From the NCBI GenBank assembly GCA_963932465.1, contig OZ010789.1, forward strand, positions 594,281,581-594,345,580: DNA of 64,000 nt. The letters run 5' to 3'. This document shows, piece by piece, positions 58,505 to 64,000 of the stretch. Source of the DNA: Maratus speciosus (Eukaryota > Arthropoda > Arachnida > Araneae > Salticidae). The number at the start of each line of letters is the position of its first letter. Positions within the stretch are counted from its first letter, which is position 1. The notes under the pieces are model-generated. The model made no database searches. It was not told the DNA's origin and saw only the letters and a list, made by a program, of their open reading frames with translations. Made by a program: the position numbers and the translations under genes.

Positions 58505-60025
58505 AATCACTCGATGCAGAAACTTCATAGTGCAGCAGTCTCAAAAACGCCCTAAATTCGCGATTTCCGCGATCATAAAAGAACGAAATTCGTTAACGCC
58601 GCAATCAGTAACGAACGTATGAACGCATAGCGCTCATGAAAACCGAAGAAAAACATCACTGGATGCAGCAACCTTGTGCAGCAGTGTCTAAAACGCAGTA
58701 ATTCGCGAAAGCTACTATCACGAACGAACGAAATTCGTTACCGCCGCAATCAGTAAAAAACGTATGAGCTAATAGCACTCATGAAAAAAAAAAAAAAAAA
58801 AAAAAAAAAAAACAAACATCACTGGGTGCAGCAACCTCGGCGTGCAGCAATCTCTAAAACGCAGTAATTCGCGAAAGCCTCAATCACAAATGAACGAAAT
58901 CCGTTAACGCCGTAATCATTAACGAACGTATGGACCCATAGCGTTCATGAAACCAAAAAAAAAAAAAAATCACTGGGTGCAGCAACCTCGTCATGCAGCA
59001 GTCTCTAAAACGCAATAACTCGCGAAAGCCGCAATCACAAACGAACGAAATTCGTTAACGCCGCAATCAGTAACGAACGCATGAGCTAATGGCGCTAATT
59101 AAAACCGGAAAATACATCACTGGGTGCAGAAACCTTGTCGTGCAGCAGTCTCTAAAACGCAGCAATTCGCAAAAGTCACGATCACGAACGAACGAAATTC
59201 GTTAACGCCGAGATCAGTAACGAACGTATGAATGCATAGCGCTCATCAAAACCGAAAACAAAATCACTGGATGCAGCAACCTCGTCGTGTAGCAGTCTCG
59301 AAAAGGCACTAACTTCGCGAAAGCCGCAATCACAAACGTACGAAATTCATTAATGCCGCGATCAGTTACAAAAGTATGAGCGTATAGCGCTCATGAAAAC
59401 CAAAAAAAAATTTCACTGATGCAGCAACCTCGTTGAGCAGTGGTCTCTAAAACGCAGTAATTCACGAAAGCCACGATCACGAACGAACGACATTCGTTAA
59501 CGCCGCAATCAGTAACGAATGTATGAGCGCATAGCGCAATCAGAAACGAACGATATTCGTTAACTCCGCAATCAGTAAAAAAACGTATGAGCGCATAACT
59601 CTCTTGAAAAACGAAAAAAAAAACATCACTGGGTGCAGCAACCTCGTCATGCAGCTGTCTCAAAAACACAGTAATTCGCGAAAGCCGCAATCACAAACGA
59701 ACGAAATTCGTTAATGTCGCAATCAGTAATGAACGTATGAGTTAATAGCGCTAATCAAAACCGAAAAAAAACATCACTCGGTGCAGCAACCTCGTCGTGC
59801 AGCTGTCTCAAAAACGCAGTAATTCGCGAAAGCCGCGATCTCAAACAAAGGAAATTCGTTAACGACGCAAAAACGAATAAGCGCACTCATAAAAAAAACT
59901 CATAGCACTCATAAAAAAAAATTCACTGGATGCAGCAGTCTCAAGAATGTACTAAATTCGCGAAATTCGCGATCACAAACGAACGAAATTCGTGAACGTT
60001 GCAGTCACTGACAAACGTATGAGCG
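58505..60025 (+). repeat. ~148-bp palindrome-rich satellite, about ten units
   Basis: Unit starts (CACTGGGTGCAGCAACC and variants) lie at 58508, 58657, 58820, 58971, 59118, 59265, 59414, 59627, 59775 and 59934. Spacing is mostly 147-151. Longer steps are due to A-run expansion (58788-58811) or a partial internal duplication (59530-59600). Each unit holds TTCGCGAA, AACGAAATTCGTT and ATGAGCGCATAGCGCTCAT palindromes and an A run after GCGCTCATGAAAACCG. The 99-codon minus frame at 59391-59690 is the array. Confidence 0.95.
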
Positions 60026-61103
60026 GAAATCAATTTCATTTAACTTGTGCATGAATGATATTTATTTAAGTCTTATAGATATATAAGTCTTATCGAATGA
60101 TATTTATTTAAGTCTTATTTAAGTCTTATTAAAGTCTTATTTATTTAAGTCTTAAGATATATTTTAAGTCTTTTTCTCATTTTTTATTTGTAAGAACTAT
60201 GAAGTCTAAAAATGCAACACTAAAGTAAATAATAATGACAGGGTATGAGCCAGGGCAAAGTGCAAGGGAATTTCTAGGATGCATTTGTGATAAGAGACGT
60301 TGTGAGGGCCGCGATTTAGACATTATTTTATTACCCAACAGGTGGGTAATAACGCCTAATAACATTGGTCAAGAAATCACGCCACTATATTTTATGAATC
60401 TGCTATCTGCTAAAATAGTCTTTCTTGTACACATAATCAATAAGTTACTGTATCAAATCCTATATTTGTTTGGGAAAAAAAAATTATCTAAAACTAAGCC
60501 GTAAAAATTGGTAGAATCTTAAAGTGGCGTTATTACCACAGGACACCTTATATATAGTGTACATAAAATGAAATGCAAGTAAAATGTTATATAAATCTCA
60601 AATTGCAAAAATCAAATTACGACAAAAATCAAATTATTAAAAATAATCTCAAAAAAGTGAAATGGTCTTTTAGCCAGTAGTCAACCGTGGTGGCCAATTA
60701 CTGAATATGTAAGTAAATATAATACCCAATAATCGGCCACATTAAAATTAATTAATACAAACACATTTATTTAATTTTGATACTGAAAAACATTAGTTTA
60801 TTGAAATTTTTAATAGTAGAGTCTTATAATTTTAGAAAATAATAAAAAATAAATTAATACTAGTCTTTTAAATATTGTGTCATCGGTTAACAAAAAAATA
60901 GCAAAAACGGTTATTTGACCGCAACCAAATAAAAAATGGCTGATTACTAACGCAATAAAAATACCCACAATTCTTTGCTGATGGCTTATGACGTATAAAG
61001 GATGGCTACATATAGGGGGATTGTAATATTTCATTTGAAATAAAAAATAAGCTATTCATAACGTATTTTATCTCAAAGTGGCCAACTACTGGTGCATGTA
61101 CCC
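60026..61103. other. Right part of the 4.9-kb element
   Basis: Contains short TTTAAGTCTTA repeats at 60060-60170. An 89-codon plus frame at 60235-60504 (MTGYEPGQSAREFLGCICDK..) overlaps a minus frame and has no recognised domain. The inverted TIR region follows. Confidence 0.4.
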
Positions 61104-61805
61104 TATAACCGTTGCAGAATTTAATTTTATTTCAAATTTAATAAAAATTGCATGTATAATTCAATTACAGAGTCAGTGGAAATAATTGTGTTACTTTACG
61201 GCCAATGGGATAAAAATAGTTTGAAGTTAATTTTAATGATGTTACGCCCTATTGAACATAATAAAATTGATATGCATTTATGACATGCACTAAAATATAC
61301 ACTCTGTGGATGCGACGAATATTTATTATTCTTATACAGGGCCAAACAAAAGAATTCTGTTACATAATGGTTAAGGGGAAAGCATCATTTGTGACTTATT
61401 TTAATAATGACTAACTATTTCACATATAAAGAAATTGATATACGTTGCTCAAGTTTACTACAAGTAAGTTCCGATATAACAGAAAGTGGATAGTATTTAC
61501 AGTGACACACAAAAGATTTCGTATACTATACTATATCCGAAGTACTGTATATAAACATTGATTGTTGGAAGTGCAATTTTAGTTGTGATATGAGTTTTTA
61601 AGTTTAACTAAATTTTGTATATCACGTTGTGTGTATAAATGCTGTAGATCATATACATGGCTACACAATACAAATTGTAAAAGTTACCGAGTAGGAAAGT
61701 ACCTTAATGAAGGAAAATACCTTAAAGGTGTTTTTTAAATGAGTTATGCATTTTTACACTTAACTGCCTTTAATATAATACGATATGTAGAATATAGATA
61801 AAATT
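61104..61805 (+). repeat. Diverged ~147-bp array, outer copy
   Basis: ATACAGGGCCAAACAAAAGA at 61335, TTTACAGTGACACACAAAAG at 61497 and ATACATGGCTACACAATACA at 61650 match the units at 56.9-57.7 kb. AATTTTAATGATGTT and ATAAAATTGATATGCAT lie in the same order. Confidence 0.65.
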
Positions 61806-62804
61806 ATCTAACAAAAACATAGCTGTGAAAAAAGGGAGCCAAGTTCTGTAAAGACAATGGCAAGAAAAGAAGTGATATCTAAGTGGGTGCCAAGTTCAAA
61901 TAAAATTCACTCAAACTTACCTACTGAAGTATTATAGCATTTTTTAAATTGTTTAGAAATAAAAATTATTGATAGCATATTAATAATAAATCTAGAACTT
62001 GGCAAGTTTTTACCTACAAGTCATTTATTTTTATTAATGACATTATTATATCAAAACTTGTTATTTCATGTTTGGAAGCCTTCATTTGAATGAGCTCCTT
62101 CCCCTTGAAGGATGGTGGGATAAAATATATCCCACCTAATTTTAACTGCAAAATGCCACATTGACACTAGAATTCAGGACTAAAAATTTTAATTTTATTA
62201 AATACGTGAAAAGAAGCTTTTACCCATTTTGAAATAAATATGTTTTTAAATTCTGGTGTGATTGAATCATTTCAGCATGTCACAAATAAAAGCTCTTTGC
62301 ACTTGAAGGGTTAAAGGGGTGCAGTCTTTAGAGGGATGACCAAGAACAAGCGTAAATGTATCTGTCTCTTTATCAGGCCTTTTAGTCTGTTTGCATTGAG
62401 GTTTCCGAAGGGTGGGTGCTAGAGTGATAACCAAAGACGAGCGGGAATGTATTTGTGTATTTGTTGGTTTATCAAATATTTAACATGAGTCATTTGTTTA
62501 TAATAATAACTATATTAATTTTTTTTATAATGACATTGTTGTTAATATTAAAATCATCATTTTATTAAGACATGAAATTGATAGGCATAACATTTATCAA
62601 AAACTTGCCAAGTTCTAGATTTATTATTAATATGCTGTCAATAATTTATATTTCTAAACAATTTAAAAAAGGCTATAATACTTCAGTAGGTAAGTTTGAG
62701 TGAATTTTATTTGAACTTGGCACCCACTTAGATATCACTTCTTTTCTTGCCATTGTCTTTACAGAACTTGGCTCCCTTTTTTCACAGCTATGTTTTTGTT
62801 AGAT
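61806..62804. mobile_element. Foldback element with ~195-bp arms
   Basis: ATCTAACAAAAACATAGCTG starts the left arm (61806-62005) and its reverse complement ends the right arm (62600-62804). Landmarks include AAGGGAGCCAAGTTCTGTAA, CACCCACTTAGATATCACTT, TACTGAAGTATTATAGC and TCTAGAACTTGGCAAG. The centre contains two diverged ~80-bp repeats (GGGTGYNGTCTTTAGAG-type). Non-coding. Target duplication unclear (AT at each side). Confidence 0.8.
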
Positions 62805-63277
62805 ATCATTACTTTTTGTAAAGTTACAATATATTTAGACACTTTACTTAATGCCTTTTAATGTGTTTACATGAGACTATTTTATTCACCAAGCAACATT
62901 CAATTTTAATTTAAATTTCCTACAACAAACTATTTGGCTGTCAATGTGCGGCAGAAATCTATATTTTAATACTGCTACACTGAATGCATGTTTTGAAACG
63001 AAATGTATTGATTCGAAATTTTTATTGTTTCTGAAACAACAATTCCTATTAAATTCCTATATTAAATTTTCCTATTAAATTTTCCAATCAAATATCCTGT
63101 AGCTGGGCATGCTTTTTTGTACTGAAAGTGAAAAATAAAGTTATGTGCTTATGCCACACAATGTATCATTCATCCATGGGTGCGGGCAAAGAGGGAGTGT
63201 AGAGGAAGGACATTGCCCCTCCTTGGATTTTCAAACTTAATTAACTAAATAAACTTTTCTCTGATGATTTTGAAAAT
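62805..63277. other. Unassigned stretch
   Basis: AT-rich, with TCCTATTAAATT repeated near 63043-63090. No gene. Confidence 0.5.
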
Positions 63278-64000
63278 AACAAGTGGGTAAGTGTGATCAC
63301 AGATCGCACAGAGGGTTTCATTTAATATTCCTTTCAAAATGCTTTATCCTTTTGAAAAATCTGTTAGTTCCACATTTCGCAACCAGGGGCGCACTCTATT
63401 CTAAACAAACCTCTATCCGAACGAAACTCCGTTTTACATACTATCCGTAGATATATTAGTCGGGGGGATTGAGCCCATAGCACCCGAGATAAGTAGGCGC
63501 CCCTGGCGATAAAAAGTGGAACTAAAATATGTAAGACTATGGTGCATAATATGAAAGAATGGTCAAAGGGGTGTCGGCAAAAGTTGGAAAAGTGCTCCCA
63601 GGGTGAAAAGGGCGGAGGTTAGAAAAATTGCTTAAAATACACAAGTTAGAGCCCGGAGGAGTAAATAATATAAGACTTTTTGAAAATTTTATGATTTGTC
63701 GTGTGGTCTGAGGTATTCAGCTATACGTACGCAAAAAGTCATGTCTCCAACTTAATTAGGGACTCCCTTAGAAAGAATTGCTTAAAATACATATGTGGTA
63801 GCTCAAAGGGTTAAGCGTAAGACTTTTTCAAGATTTTATGATTTGTCGCCTGGCCTCAGGTGTTCTGCTATAAGTATGCAAAATTTCAAAACTGCAATTT
63901 AATAAGGGGCTCAGTTAGAAAGAATTGCTTAAAATACGCATGTGGAAGCCCAAAGGGTTAAATGTACGACTTTTTCAAAATTTTATGATTTCTCGTTTAA
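63278..64000 (+). repeat. Array-bearing ~147-bp repeat, second copy, cut by window end
   Basis: From ACAAGTGGGTAAGTGTGATC onward it matches 42569 and following at high similarity (GATCGCACAGAGGGTTTCRT, ATCCGTAGATATATTAGTCG, GGGGTGTCGGCAAAAGTTGG), then enters the ~147-bp array. No CAGTAGGGTGG TIR precedes it here, so the array repeat is a unit separate from the 42551 element. Confidence 0.85.

Larger units (their letters stand above)
56179..61103. mobile_element. 4.9-kb TA-flanked inverted-repeat element
   Basis: Left end GGGTAAAAGCACCAATAG and right end (reverse complement) GGGTACATGCACCAGTAG both continue into TYGGCCACTT, with TA outside (56177-56178, 61104-61105). AGTAGTCGGCCAC recurs inside both ends (56385-56445, and diverged at 60680-60735). 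No transposase is recognisable. Inside lie two different tandem arrays and a strong hairpin at 58080-58112. It could be a composite or a large non-autonomous element. Confidence 0.55.

Noticed and set aside
59391..59690. 99-codon minus-strand frame
   Set aside because: Lies wholly in the ~148-bp satellite and repeats with it.
58505..60025. Regular repeats as a CRISPR array
   Set aside because: Contiguous ~148-bp tandem units with no short identical repeats separated by unique spacers, in a eukaryotic setting.

Overview
This window is AT-rich, intron-less, gene-poor eukaryotic DNA built almost entirely from transposable-element remains. The Tc1/mariner-type transposase relics (one DD34E, one DD41D preceded by a DUF4817-like helix-turn-helix), tRNA-derived SINE-like units, TTAA-flanked piggyBac-like elements and ~145-bp repeat arrays point to an arthropod (insect or arachnid) genome, probably a heterochromatic or intergenic region. 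I found no convincing host protein-coding exon, rRNA, CRISPR array or bacterial-type operon. Nearly all open frames over 60 codons are chance frames in AT-rich DNA or broken transposase pieces.

Layout. 0-5.8 kb: three short satellite units, a 1.5-kb Tc1 derivative that is a giant hairpin (1818-3326), and a TA-flanked MITE (4753-5812). 7.07-9.59 kb: a four-level nest (TTAA element > TA foldback > TTAA element > 199-bp piggyBac-type MITE, plus a SINE). A related copy at 48793-49624 lacks these insertions and acts as the empty-site reference. 10-16 kb: twin palindromes, a tRNA-Gly-like unit, an inverted-repeat element and a DD41D transposase fragment lodged in one arm of another inverted repeat. 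17.7-19.1 kb: a nearly full-length but frameshifted DD41D element. 19-28 kb: mostly featureless AT-rich DNA with a probable piggyBac C-terminal remnant. 28.4-33.2 kb: foldback elements, a mosaic of inverted repeats and a 3 x 126-bp array.

33.8-54.4 kb: four copies of a family with Helentron-like (HINE/DINE-1-like) ends and internal ~145-bp tandem units, a 720-bp segmental tandem duplication carrying a hammerhead-like motif, and a ~4.5-kb TIR element (42551-47061) with a degenerate protein gene of a recurring invertebrate transposon family. That element has a second MITE inserted exactly at its right edge. 56.2-61.1 kb: a 4.9-kb TA-flanked inverted-repeat element holding a ~148-bp palindrome-rich satellite, whose diverged relative lies in opposite orientation at the window start. 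61.8-62.8 kb: another foldback. The last 720 bases repeat the ~147-bp array found at 42.6-44.4 kb.

The window therefore records successive transposition events rather than cooperating genes. Several insertions can be ordered from nesting and from paralogous empty sites.
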